A stretch of 64,000 nt of DNA from contig NC_134398.1 of assembly GCF_050003625.1 (NCBI RefSeq), forward strand, positions 204,897,313 to 204,961,312, given 5' to 3'. The DNA comes from Haematobia irritans. Its lineage: Eukaryota > Arthropoda > Insecta > Diptera > Muscidae. The notes beneath the pieces are model-generated. The model had not been told where the DNA came from. It did no database searches and saw only the letters and a program-made list of their open reading frames with translations. Made by a program: the position numbers and the translations under genes. This document shows, one piece after another, positions 34,700 to 45,317 of this stretch (within the stretch, counting starts at the first letter, position 1; each line of letters starts with the position of its first letter).

Positions 34700-35749
34700 C
34701 ACAGTGGGGTTTTTGATGTCAAAAGTGGGAATTAATTCGAGGTAGCTTTCCCTGTTTATAGTTTTAACTTTTTTCGGTCAAATTCGCTAAAAGACATAAA
34801 ACCAATCAAATTTTAAATATTTTTTAGTCCACATTTTATTTGTATTCCATTAGTTAATTTGCAAAAAAAAAAAAAGAAAGTATGAATATCTGCTTTTTGA
34901 TCTGATTCTTAACAGTTATCATCATCATCATCATCATCATCAGTAAAATTACTATATGTATCATTATCATCAACACTGGCATTTTGATCACCATCAAGAT
35001 TTGCTTCCATAGGCAAATTTTGGGGTTTCTTCTTATTTAATTTTCTCATTTCTGATATAACTGGATCCGAAGTAATTAACAGTCTTTTAAATATGTCTTC
35101 ATTTGACTTTTCCCTAGAACATGATATAATATAATAGTATAATGATATAAATGTTTGTATGTATGTAAACCGCATGAAAACAAAAGCAAAAAGTTGATTA
35201 TTTATATGTGGGTTGAAAAATGTATTTCCATTTAATTTCAAAATGTGCAAAAAAGTGCAGACAAATTTTTCATCTATGCTTTCAAAAGAGTTTATTGTTT
35301 TAGAAAAAAAAAAACTTTTTTACTTAATTTGGCTTTATTCACAACTATTTGTCGACATATTTCTCGAAATCTTCTAATTTAAAGACTTACGACCGAAACT
35401 AAATTACAAATAATAACACAAGTCACACATAAAAACAAAAAACACAAAAATAATCTTACTAACCTGAGGATGAAGGTTCCATTATTATTTTTTTAATTAT
35501 CGCTTTAGAAAACACTCAAGACTAATTTTTAAGACACCAATAATTTATATTTATATCGCGCGAAAGGAGAACGTAAAATAACTCCAACTTCAAACATATA
35601 TAGTTACACAACGGTACTTGTCAAAGACACAATTTTTGCGCTAGTGATGTCGAATTTTGTGTACTTTTACCGACTATAAAAATTTTTTCGGTTCTCCTAA
35701 ATTTCATTTTTCAATTAATTCCCATTTTTGGTATCAAAACCCCAATGTG
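34700..35749. mobile_element. Transib-like element (5-bp target duplication, CACA(G/T)TG ends)
   Basis: Terminal inverted repeats of about 39 bp: left CACAGTGGGGTTTTTGATG, and read inward from the right CACATTGGGGTTTTGATAC, both continuing into GGGAATTAATT. They are flanked by CGATG at 34695-34699 and 35750-35754, and the family A host sequence reads through. Known for Transib: 5-bp target duplications and ends starting CAC that resemble the RAG recombination-signal heptamer CACAGTG. Assignment to Transib is inference from ends only, because no RAG1-like core is visible. Confidence 0.55.
34909..35117 (-). pseudogene. Residual exon in Transib-like element, acidic tail
   Basis: The minus-strand frame after a possible acceptor (TTCTAG, about 35115-35120) encodes SREKSNEDIFKRLL, MRKLNKKKPQNLPM and a C-terminal run of eight aspartates from an (ATC)n tract (34919-34942), ending at TAA 34909-34911 after Asn-Cys. 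A possible first exon ATG at 35482 (MEPSSS) with donor AGGTTAGTAAG lies upstream, but the splice phases do not join in this frame. I do not recognise the protein. It could be the surviving ends of a transposase gene whose centre was deleted, or chance. Confidence 0.3.
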
Positions 35750-35754
35750 CGATG

Positions 35755-35885
35755 GCAAGTTTCATTCGGAAGTTAGCGTGGTTTCAACAGACGGACTGGG
35801 ATCTTAGACTAATATTTCGATGTTTTACAAACGGAATGGCAAGGTTAATATACCGCCATCCTACAGTGGAGGGTATCAAAACAGT
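35755..35885 (-). mobile_element. Family A copy A4, 5' end
   Basis: GGAAGTTAGCGTGGTTTCAA, GACGGACTGGGATCTTAG and the inverse 5' hairpin CCATCCTACAGTGGAGGGTA, completing the copy broken by the Transib-like element. Part of the core is deleted. Confidence 0.7.
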
Positions 35886-36324
35886 TGTGACACCCTTACC
35901 CACATAGTGTTCAGGGCATAACAACTTTGATCTGCCTACCAGAAATATTGATTTTATACCCCATGAAATATATACTGATCGACTCCGAATCACCTCCAGA
36001 GTCTATCTAGCCCTTGGTATCCGTCCGACCGCCTGTTCATGTAGTTGTTGTTCGCAGGATTCCGGTTGCAATTACACAGAGAATACAGATTGGTTGTGAC
36101 AATCGAATTTATTGCCAACCTCCTTTTGGCAGTTGTAGCAACTACCAGTTGGCAGTTGTGCCACCCGACTGATTCGGTCGACACAACCAATATCTCATAT
36201 GGTGTTGGTTGGGTCTGCCGACGACATTGGTTGTTGCTACCTTCATCAATCGGTTGTGTTGCCCAACTTTGATAATACTAATGACCGAATTAAAACCAAT
36301 TTCGCCCCAATTAAATATATTTTA
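35886..36324. other. No gene; cluster of GTTGTG/CAACCAA motifs at 36090-36260
   Basis: Higher-GC stretch (36000-36260) with repeated GGTTGTG, GGCAGTTGT and ACAACCAAT motifs in both orientations, for example ACAACCAATATC and GTGTTGGTTG around CATATG at 36196-36201. It may be a decayed MITE. Frames here overlap on both strands and have no recognised product. Confidence 0.4.
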
Positions 36325-37345
36325 TTCGTTTTGTTTGTTATTGTTGGCTTCTCTTCAATCGTTATTGTTGTTTTTTGTTTTTTGATCTCAGCTTAAAGCC
36401 ATGCATTGACTAAACTACAAGTGTAGCTTAACCAACAGAGGAAAAGTATGCTTGTCAAATTTATTTGGGCAAAGCCCTATAGACTGCAAGATGGTTGGAT
36501 GTACAGCTGTTTCGGAATTACCACATTCCTCATCAGCATCCTCTACTTGCAGCAAAACTATCAACCAATTATCAGAATAAATTCGGGTAATTCACTCAAC
36601 CCAACGTGAACTACACTTGAACCTCCCGAAAAAGGGTTTGATAGTCGGCTACTGCCTAAACAAATTTGCCAGCATATCTCTTTTCCTTTGCCGAATTTAT
36701 TCTGATAATTGGTTGATAGTTTTGCTGCAAGTAGAGGATGCTGATGAGGAATGTGGTAATTCCGAAACAGCTGTACATCCAACCATCTTGCAGTCTATAG
36801 GGCTTTGCCCAAATAAATTTGACAAGCATACTTTTCCTCTGTTGGTTAAGCTACACTTGTAGTTTAGTCAATGCATGGCTTTAAGCTGAGATCAAAAAAC
36901 AAAAAACAACAATAACGATTGAAGAGAAGCCAACAATAACAAACAAAACGAATGAAGATAGAGGAAGCACGCTCAAAAACAAACCCAGCCAAATACATAC
37001 AAATCGATGATTTGAGTTTGGCAAAGGAAAAGAGATATGCTGGCAAATTTGTTTAGGCAGTAGCCGACTATCAAACCCTTTTTCGGGAGGTTCAAGTGTA
37101 GTTCACGTTGGGTTGAGTGAATTACCCGAATTTATTCTGATAATTGGTTGATAGTTTTGCTGCAAGTAGAGGATGCTGATGAGGAATGTGGTAATTCCGA
37201 AACAGCTGTACATCCAACCATCTTGCAGTCTATAGGGCTTTGCCCAAATAAATTTGACAAGCATACTTTTCCTCTGTTGGTTAAGCTACACTTGTAGTTT
37301 AGTCAATGCATGGCTTTAAGCTGAGATCAACAAAAAACAACAATA
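36325..37345. mobile_element. Foldback family G, large inverted-repeat copy
   Basis: Left arm 36325-36590 is the near-perfect inverse of 36693-36957 (about 265 bp, loop about 100 bp). A further direct copy of the arm unit lies at 37131-37332. Landmarks: GGTTGATAGTTTTGCTGCAA, GAGGAATGTGGTAATTCCG, ACAGCTGTACATCCAACC, AGGGCTTTGCCC. The loop sequence also recurs inverted at 37020-37130. No coding sequence; TIR-type foldback or MITE. Confidence 0.82.
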
Positions 37346-37866
37346 AATATATTTTATTTTATTAAAATATATGTATATAATAAATCTAAATATAAAGTGA
37401 CATCGAAAGATGAAAATTGCACTAAATCAACTCATGTACCCTCTGCCATGAATTGGCGAAATCATCCTATACGGCAAGAAATCCTTATTAAAAATAAAAT
37501 AAAAAATGACTAATAATTGGAATGGTATATGTTCGTATCGAAATTAACTAAATACGATAGAGCATCGGAAGGTCCTTATCTTATTGATGAAAATCGGTTA
37601 CCAGTAGATTGCAAATAATTACAACACCCTCAAAAAAATCGCTTCTATAACATATACCCCAAACACATTTTGCTTCAAGCATATATATTTTCAGGATTGG
37701 TCCAAACAAAATATTGTTTGTATTGTTCAAACATATTATGTTTCACCCTAGGGCATACAAGGGTAGTAAAAAATTTTAATGAAATTTTCTTTGTGTGGAT
37801 ATATTTTTACTTCCATTATTTTAATTGCAGCCTACTCTTTAGGTCTCTCTTTCTAAACAAATGTTA
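37346..37866. other. No supported gene; Tc1 insertion site
   Basis: AT-rich, with motifs CCAAACACATTTTG and CAAACATATTATGTTT that recur on the far side of the Tc1 (39595-39720), suggesting both flanks belong to one older AT-rich repeat. The TA target is at 37865-37866. Confidence 0.45.
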
Positions 37867-38110
37867 TCAAATGTTATTACACATTGATAATTTTTTTCGT
37901 TTTTGTCGTACTTCTCTGATTGTTGTTGTTATTATTTCGAATATAAAGCAAGTATGTTGTTTTTTGGATAGAATGAGGTGTGTGGAAGATGCGAGCAAAA
38001 ATTCGCAAAAAAATAACTGTACATTTCCCGAGAAAAAAAACACATTTATCTGATGCTTTTTAGCGTCAAAAGTTATTACACACTATTTTTTCAAATCAAA
38101 AATAATTACA
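37867..38110 (+). repeat. Tc1 left terminal inverted repeat with two direct repeats
   Basis: Outer transposase-site-like motif at 37867-37885 and inner motif at 38065-38083. Matches the inverse of 39306-39549 with a few differences. Confidence 0.88.
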
Positions 38111-38177
38111 CATGACTTTGTTTTATGTTTTATAAAAAGAATTATTTATTTTTTATTTTTTTACTTATTTTAAAGAG

Positions 38178-39194
38178 TTAATATTTAGTAATTCCACCAT
38201 TGGCATCAATTACTGCTTGCAACCTGGCAGGGATAGACTCAATCAAGGTTTGCATAAAAGAAAGGGGTATTTTAGCCCAAATATTTTTAATTTCTTCAAT
38301 GGTGTCATCCAGTTTTCGATTTCTATCGATTATTCGGTTTTGTTTCATGAAACTCCAAACATTTTCAATGACGTTAAGATCCGGGCTTTGAGGGGGCCAT
38401 GCAAGAACAGTTTGATCTACCTCCTTTAAAAACTTTGTTATTAACCATCCTTTATGGCAAGGAGCATTATCCTGTTGTAGAATCCAGTCGTTACTTGCAA
38501 ATAGGCTATTTGCTGAAGGAAATGCATGATCGTTCAACACATCGATATACCCAGACTGATTCAAAGCTCCTTTATGGTACGAGCTCTCCCAATCCATAGA
38601 ATGATATGCATCCCCAAAACATTACAGATCCCCCGCCGAATCTGTTCAGAGGCTGTCGTGCTTTGCTTTTAAGAGTTGAGGGTGGATGCATATACTTTCT
38701 TCCAAAAGAGCCCTGGAACTCAAAAGAAGACTCGTCAGTCCACAAAACGTTGTGCCAAAACTCTTTTGGCTTATTAAGATGTTCTCGAGCAAAAGCAAGC
38801 CGTTTGGCTTTGTTGTTTGGCGTTATGTCGATCACTTTGCCGACTACATAGGTTTTGATTTCCATGCTCTTCATCTTGCGACGTAAAGTAGCTTCACTTA
38901 GTTTTTTCCCAATTACTTTTTCCGAATTTTCTGCAATGCGAATAGGGCTTATTGTTGGATTTACCATAAGGACTCTCATTAATCTTGTTTTCTCCCCTTG
39001 TCCAATAACAGGTTTTCGTCCATTTTTCTTTTTATCTTCTAAATTTCCACAAGTATCCTTCTTTTTTACTAAATTGTACACCGTTTTGAGTGAAATGCCA
39101 TACATTTTCACAAGATCTGAAGCCGAAATTCCAATTAAAATTTTGTCACAATATCGGATCTTGTTTCAATATTTAAATACTTTCTTTTGACCAT
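38178..39194 (-). pseudogene. Tc1 transposase (DD34E), broken by two frameshifts
   Basis: Cut-and-paste transposase, about 340 residues when whole, which is normal for Tc1. The ATG is at 39192-39194 (MVKRKYLNIETRSDIVTKF). A one-base shift near 39140-39145 moves into the main frame, which has a helix-turn-helix (ISASDLVKMYGISLKTVYNL), GRKPVIG (AT-hook-like GRPR position) and the first catalytic aspartate in VLWTDESSFEFQG. It ends LGELVP and stop near 38570. A second one-base shift near 38577-38580 leads into the C-terminal frame with LQQDNAPCHKGW (second aspartate) and QSPDLNVIENVW (glutamate), ending TAA at 38178. Exactly 34 residues separate the second Asp and the Glu. All three catalytic residues remain, so only the frameshifts visibly disable it, suggesting recent death. 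Not functional as read. Confidence 0.95.
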
Positions 39195-39305
39195 TTTCGT
39201 ATATTAAATTAACAATGTTAATATTTTGCGTAATCCTCTACAAGAGTAATGTAAAACACAACTACTTAACTCACAAGGTAGCGAAAATCTTATGATATTG
39301 CTATT

Positions 39306-39549
39306 GTTTAATTACTTTTGATTTGAAAAAATAGTGTGTAATAACTTTTGACGTTAAAAAGCATCAGACAAATGTGTTTTTTCTCGGGAAATGTACCGTT
39401 ATTTTTTGCGAATTTTTGCTCGTGTCTTCCACACACCTCATTCTATCCAAAAAAGAACAAACTTGCTTTATATTCGAAATAATAACAACAACAATCTGAG
39501 AAGTACGACAAAAACGAAAAAAAATTAGCAATGTGTAATAACATTTGAC
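39306..39549 (-). repeat. Tc1 right terminal inverted repeat
   Basis: Inner motif at 39334-39352, outer at 39531-39549; then CTA containing the TA duplicate at 39550-39551. Confidence 0.88.
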
Positions 39550-39551
39550 TA

Positions 39552-40475
39552 GGGCTGTATATGTGTATAGGCTATTTCCAAAATAATATATATTTGCATC
39601 TAAGCATATTATATTTACAAACATTTTATGTCCCAAACATATTAGTTTATGAACATTAAAGGCTTGCACTTAAAAATATTGTACTAAAAATTAGAGTTCC
39701 AAACATATAATTTTTACACCCAAACAGATGAAAAACAGTCTTTTTCGTCCGTGTATTTGTGAACATAAATTCACAATTCGCCAAATGTCTTGGTGAGGTC
39801 CAGCCCATTTGTAAAATTGTAAAAATGTGTCAAATATACCTACACATCTAATTATAAATCATAACCTCCACGATTATTTTTGATACATGCTAGATATTAA
39901 CATTGTTGAGATATTTTGAGTCCTCTAAAAAAATTATTTGCAATACAAACCATTGTTTTGAATTTTTTGTCCCGAGAAAACATTTCTTATACCATTCATG
40001 CTGTACTGTGATATAAAATTGTATGTTTTTGTTATTGTTGCCTCTATTTAAAATTTTGAAATAAAATTATTTATTCTTCTTCTTCAAAAAAAAAAAAGAC
40101 ATTTTATAAATATTTAAATGATATGAATAATATATGACAATGGTGGTTACTAAATGATAGTTAAAAATTTCCCCTACGGATGGTCGTATCAACCAATATG
40201 AATCAAAATTATTCAAAGGAGGTAAATTTGGTTACTACAACCATTTATGTTGTGGCACAACATAAAATCTGTTGAAAATCTCATCAAATATGTAAATACA
40301 GAAAATTGCTATAAACAACTAATATTTATTTCTAAATATAGAATGTTCATAAGAACAATCGAATTCCAACCATTCTCTTCTCTGTATGTATTAACGGACT
40401 TTGAAATTTGGTACAGGGGTTTGTTTTGGCACAATGATGAAAGCTATTGAATTTGAAAAAAAAAAAAAACAGAAC
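39552..40475. other. No supported gene
   Basis: Very AT-rich. Repeated AACATATTA-type motifs to about 39720, an element-end-like TTTTTCGTCCGTGTA at 39743-39757, and an A-run at 40086-40098. No coding evidence. Confidence 0.5.
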
Positions 40476-40576
40476 AAAACTGGATATAGCTCCCAAATGT
40501 ATGAATCGCCCGATTTCGAAAAATGTGATCGTCGTCAAAATTGGCCAGTCGCATTTCGTACTGTTGGAATATCATG

Positions 40577-40646
40577 AAAAGTTCTTACTACTCATCATGA
40601 ATTTAGTATATGCCAACAATTCATGCACTGAGTAGTAAGAACTTTT
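40577..40646. repeat. 18-bp perfect inverted repeat, 34-bp loop
   Basis: AAAAGTTCTTACTACTCA at 40577-40594 and its exact inverse at 40629-40646. The loop contains a second short inverse pair, TCATGAATT and AATTCATG. Confidence 0.85.
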
Positions 40647-40651
40647 AATAA

Positions 40652-40819
40652 CAGTGAAACCTCTGAAAGGTGGACACCCACGGTCGCCTAAATTTTGTCC
40701 ACCTAGGAAAGGTGTCCAGGTTAATTTTAATGTGTTAATATAGCAAACGTCCTCAGACAACTGTCCATGCTTGGGAGGTGTCCAGCTTTCAGAGTGTTCA
40801 AGTTTGGGAGGTTTCAATG
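40652..40819. mobile_element. MITE-like element with CA(G/A)TGAAACCTC ends
   Basis: Left end CAGTGAAACCTCTGAAAGG then TGGACACC; right end read inward CATTGAAACCTCCC, with a second pair TGGACA...TGTCCA and GTGTCC. TA lies at 40820-40821, and TAA precedes the left end. Ends of this style occur in pogo/Tc1-type elements; assignment is tentative. Confidence 0.5.
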
Positions 40820-41030
40820 TAGTTTCCAATAGTAAGAAATGCGATGATTTTCCGAAATTTGGCCAAAATAGCCTTATGTTTTCTTCAATCTTACTCAATT
40901 TTTTTGCAGATTTAGATATAGCTCCGATATATATGTATCACCTGATTTTCCAACATTTTACCATCATAATACATTTTTTGGCCAATGTTACTCAAATTTC
41001 AAATTTAGAAGTATTCGTCGATATTATTTA

Positions 41031-42824
41031 GTCTTACATATAGCTTTACAAATTTGGCTACATTAGCCACACTATTTGAGCGATTTCCTCGCCGTTAACA
41101 ATGGATACAATATTAGTGACATACTGAGCCTGTAGGAACTCTAGTTGATTAAATTATCGTGCTTTCAGTATTTTCCCTTCTACTTATCTTCATGTAATTG
41201 ATTCAATATCTCCCACTGTGCCGCACATCCTAAGTAGTACTCTGAAGCATTAATGCTTAGTTACAGTTCTGGTTGTAATACCGTCTGACACTTGTCGTTC
41301 ATAAATAGTTCGACGATGGAGAGAATTTGTCGTAACATTTTGAAACAATTTATAAGTCATAAAACAAAAGTTGAAACAATGTTGGTTTTATGCGGTTTCC
41401 AAACGATTCGATGATGTTGTCATCGTCAATGTTTTCTATCATCATCACACCCAGTGCCATGAGTTGTTTTGAATGGCTGAATGGCTCTTGTTCGAATATG
41501 GTATTCCTTGGTTGGATGATAACATTATTGCGGCCATCTCAGCTGTGTGGAAAACACACACACACACACACACAATTTGTTGCCATTCATCCTTGTGTGG
41601 CTTATTGCCATTAGGCGTAAAAGTTTACCAATGGCATTGGCATCACTGGTCGCAGAAGATGGGAGCTTATGTCCTGATACTGATGACGATGATAATGACT
41701 GGGATGACTATGATTGCTGTAATAATGTCCTCTTGACGATGTATTTCATCGGCACTGTTGCTATAGCTTGTATTCCATGGCATTATTATCCAATATTGTT
41801 GTTGTTATATTTGTTTGTTTTGGTTTAGATGTTGTTGTTCTTTATATTTCCTTGCGTCCTATCATTTACATAAGTAGTAGGGTAAGTGTATTTATGTGTG
41901 TGGGTGAGCAAGGGAAGATTCTTCTTCCTCCTCCTCTAAGCTCTCTTATTTTATTTTTATGTTTTATTCTTGTTGTTGTCGTTGTCGTTGTTTTAAATGA
42001 ATGACGCTTTAGTCTTTTTCTCTCTTGAAGCACGACATTAAGCAGACCATTATGAGTTTTTGTTTCGTTTTTGTTATTTAGTATGGCCTTTTCTAATAAA
42101 AATAAAAATAAAAAACTTTCTATACTTATTTTTCGATTTTTTCTACTGAGATAATGTTGCGTCCCTCTGTTTTTGCGGTCATTATTTTAAATTTATATTC
42201 CAATGAAGAGTCTTAATGAGAATGGAGAGGATTCCCTCGCAGATTCTTCTTCAAAGTAATCATTAACTTGCTTTGTGTTTTGTGGTATTATTTTTTATAT
42301 TTCAATATTTTGGAAAAAATAAAATTGCTTAATGGTTATTTATTACAAAAGTTTTAAATAAAATGATCAATTATGAAGAAAAGACCAAATGCTTCAAAAT
42401 AATAGCGAAACATTAAAATCGAGGCAAAGCCTATTATAGGCAACTACACTGACGATGCGAGAATAAGTGAATGCCTGCAGTAAATTTAACAGATTTTTAT
42501 ACCCTCAACTAAAAGATGGAGCTAATTTAGTTTGCTAATTTAGTTTGCTATATATCGAACTAGTGATTATGGATCAAATAATACATACGAAGGTGTGCCA
42601 ATGAGTACTTAACCTATAAAAGTAGTACAAACATTTTGTAATTGTGGCGATTAACTTTTAATTCTAAACCAAGAGAAGCTTATCTCCCAGGACCATTTAA
42701 ATGATACACTGAAAAATATATTGACCTTTATTGAGGTTTATGGGACTTGAATTTTAGAGTACAATATTTATACAATATTAAGGAAATTTTTCTTTTAAAT
42801 AAAGAACTTTTTATTAAATGACAA
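41031..42824. other. No supported gene; old family D relative and a CA microsatellite
   Basis: 41055-41220 is a diverged sister of 31300-31440 (TTTGAGCGATTTCCTC, ACTGAGCCTGTAGGAACT). A (CA)n tract of about ten units lies at 41554-41574. The rest looks single-copy. Frames of 74-93 codons around the CA tract encode only low-complexity THTHTH peptides and are not called. Confidence 0.5.
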
Positions 42825-43850
42825 TTTTTATACCCTCCACCATAGGATGGGGGGTATATTAACTTTGTCATTCCGTTTGTAACACATCGAAATATTGCTC
42901 TAAGACCCCATAAAGTATATATATTCTGGGTGGTGGTGAAATTCTGAGTCGATCTAAGCATGTCCGTCCGTCCGTCCGTCCGCCTGTTGAAATCACGTTA
43001 ACTTCCGAACGCAACAAGCTATCGACTTGAAACTTGGCACAAGTAGTTGTTATTCATGTAGGTCGAATGGTAATGCAAGTGGGCCATGTCGGTCCACTTT
43101 TACGTATAGCCCCCATATAAACGGACCCCCAAATTTGGCTTGCGGAGTCTCTTGGAGGAGCAAAATTCGTCCGATCCGGTTGAAATTTGGTACATGGTGT
43201 TGGTATATAGTCTCTAGCAACCATGCAAAAATTGGCCCACATCGATACATAATTATATATAGCCCCCATATAAACCGATCCACAGATTTGGCTTGCGGAG
43301 CCTCAAAGAGAAGCAAATTTCATCCGATCCTGCTGAAATTTGGTACATGGTGTTGGTATATGGTCTTTAACAACCATGCAAAAATTGGTCCACATCGATA
43401 CATAATTATATATAGCTCCCATATAAACCGATCCCCAGATTTGGCTTGCGGAGCCTCAAAGAGAAGCAAGTTACATCCGATCCTACTGAAATTTGGTACA
43501 TGGTATTGGTATATGGTCTTTAACAACCATGCAAAAACTGGTCAACATCGGTCCATAATTATATATAGCCCACATATAAACCGATCTCCAGATTTGGCTT
43601 GCGGAGCCTCAAAGAGAAGCAAATTTCATTCGATCCGGCTGAAATTTGGTACATTGTTTTGGTATATGGTCTCTAACAACTATGCAAAAAATTGGTCCAC
43701 ATCGGTGCCAATATAAACCGATCCCCAGATTTGGCTTGCGGAGCCTCTAAGTGAAGTAAATTTCATCCGATCCGGTTGAAATTTGGAACATGGTGTTAGT
43801 ATATGGTCTCTAACATCCGTGCGAGAATTGGTCCATATCAGTCCATAACT

Positions 43851-43949
43851 AGGTTAGGTTAGGTTATGTGGCAGCCCGATGTATCAGGCTCACTTAGACT
43901 ATTCAGTCCATTGTGATACCACAGTGGTGAACTTCTCTCTTATCACTTA
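43851..43949 (-). mobile_element. SINE 3' fragment (triplication unit 1)
   Basis: AGGTTAGGTTAGGTTATGTG through GTGGTGAACTTCTCTCTTAT. This is the tail end of the SINE only, cut by the duplication junction. The identical fragment recurs at 44411-44509. Confidence 0.85.
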
Positions 43950-44410
43950 TCACATCGATACATAATTATATATAGCCCCCATATAAACCGATCCCCAGAT
44001 TTGGCTTGCGGAGCCTCAAAGAGAAGCAAGTTACATCCGATCCTACTGAAATTTGGTACATGGTATTGGTATATGATCTTTAACAACCATGCAAAAACTG
44101 GTCAACATCGGTCCATAATTATATATAGCCCCCATATAAACCGATCTCCAGATTTGGCTTGCGGAGCCTCAAAGAGAAGCAAATTTCATCCGATCCGGCT
44201 GAAATTTGGTACATTGTTTTGGTATATGGTCTCTAACAACTATGCAAAAAATTGGTCCACATCGGTGCCAATATAAACCGATCCCCAGATTTGGCTTGCG
44301 GAGCCTCTAAGTGAAGTAAATTTCATCCGATCCGGTTGAAATTTGGAACATGGTGTTAGTATATGGTCTCTAACATCCGTGCGAGAATTGGTCCATATCA
44401 GTCCATAACT

Positions 44411-44509
44411 AGGTTAGGTTAGGTTATGTGGCAGCCCGATGTATCAGGCTCACTTAGACTATTCAGTCCATTGTGATACCACAGTGGTGAACTTCTCTCT
44501 TATCACTTA
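44411..44509 (-). mobile_element. SINE 3' fragment (triplication unit 2)
   Basis: Same fragment as 43851-43949, exactly 560 bp downstream. Confidence 0.85.
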
Positions 44510-44970
44510 TCACATCGATACATAATTATATATAGCCCCCATATAAACCGATCCCCAGATTTGGCTTGCGGAGCCTCAAAGAGAAGCAAGTTACATCCGA
44601 TCCTACTGAAATTTGGTACATGGTATTGGTATATGATCTTTAACAACCATGCAAAAACTGGTCAACATCGGTCCATAATTATATATAGCCCCCATATAAA
44701 CCGATCTCCAGATTTGGCTTGCGGAGCCTCAAAGAGAAGCAAATTTCATCCGATCCGGCTGAAATTTGGTACATTGTTTTGGTATATGGTCTCTAACAAC
44801 TATGCAAAAAATTGGTCCACATCGGTGCCAATATAAACCGATCCCCAGATTTGGCTTGCGGAGCCTCTAAGTGAAGTAAATTTCATCCGATCCGGTTGAA
44901 ATTTGGAACATGGTGTTAGTATATGGTCTCTAACATCCGTGCGAGAATTGGTCCATATCAGTCCATAACT

Positions 44971-45317
44971 AGGTTAGGTTAGGTTATGTGGCAGCCCGAT
45001 GTATCAGGCTCACTTAGACTATTCAGTCCATTGTGATACCACAGTGGTGAACTTCTCTCTTATCACTGAGTCTGCCCGATTCCATGTTAAGCTCAATGAC
45101 AAGGGACCTCCTTTTTATAGCCGAGTCCGAACGGCGTTCCACATTCCAGTGAAACCACTTAGAGACGCTTTGAAACCTTCAGAAATGTCACCAGCATTAC
45201 TGAGGTAGGATAATCCACCGCTGAAAAACTTTTTGATGTTCGGTCGTAGCAGGAATCGAACCCACGACCTTGTGTATGCAAGGCGGGCATGCTAACCATT
45301 GCACCACGGTGGCTCCC
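44971..45317 (-). mobile_element. tRNA-derived SINE, copy 2 (full length)
   Basis: A 347-bp element flanked by a perfect 14-bp target duplication ATCAGTCCATAACT (44957-44970, 45318-45331). On the minus strand the head has a perfect A box TGGTGCAATGG (inverse at 45296-45306) and B box GGTTCGATTCC (inverse at 45252-45262). Between them a 5-bp anticodon-like stem CCTTG/CAAGG is visible. The tail is three CCTAA-type pentamers (CTAACCTAACCTAACCT). This is the donor of the fragments in the triplication. Confidence 0.92.

Larger units (their letters stand above)
37867..39549 (-). mobile_element. Tc1-family transposon with long IR/DR ends
   Basis: About 1.68 kb, flanked by TA (37865-37866, 39550-39551). 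Terminal inverted repeats of about 244 bp (37867-38110, 39306-39549). Each holds two copies of the motif TCAAATGTTATTACACA or TCAAAAGTTATTACACA, one at the tip (37867, 39549) and one about 198 bp inward (38065-38083, 39334-39352). This is the IR/DR layout known from Tc1 members such as Minos and Sleeping Beauty. It encodes a broken transposase on the minus strand. Confidence 0.92.
40476..41030 (+). mobile_element. Family D fragments split by a hairpin and a small MITE
   Basis: Fragments GGATATAGCTCCCAAATGTA (40482-) and TTTAGATATAGCTCCGATAT (40911-) with CACCTGATTTTCCAACATTT are family D repeat and middle segments. Between them lie the perfect inverted repeat (40577-40646) and the MITE-like element (40652-40819). 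Confidence 0.55.
43392..45067. repeat. 560-bp segmental triplication inside A5
   Basis: Three tandem units begin CACATCGATACATAATTATA at 43392, 43951 and 44511. Each contains about three 153-bp units plus the first 99 bp of a SINE. Units 2 and 3 look identical by eye; unit 1 differs at a handful of bases. The joins read CTTATCAC then TTAT then CACATCG, linking SINE interior to repeat DNA. Confidence 0.9.

Noticed and set aside
37670..38053. 127-codon plus-strand frame
   Set aside because: Overlaps the Tc1 left inverted repeat and its flank; the same sequence in inverse at 39364-39669 shows it is terminal repeat DNA.
41473..41828. Overlapping plus-strand frames around the CA microsatellite
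   Set aside because: Low-complexity Thr-His runs from (CA)n and no conserved motif in any of the three frames.
43857..43872. (TTAGG)n-like insect telomere repeat
   Set aside because: Only two or three pentamers, always at the tail of the SINE and therefore part of that element; flies also lack TTAGG telomeres.
45240..45310. Functional tRNA gene
   Set aside because: Pol III boxes are perfect but the acceptor and T-arm pairing are not those of a tRNA, the sequence continues into a SINE body, and a target duplication brackets the whole element.
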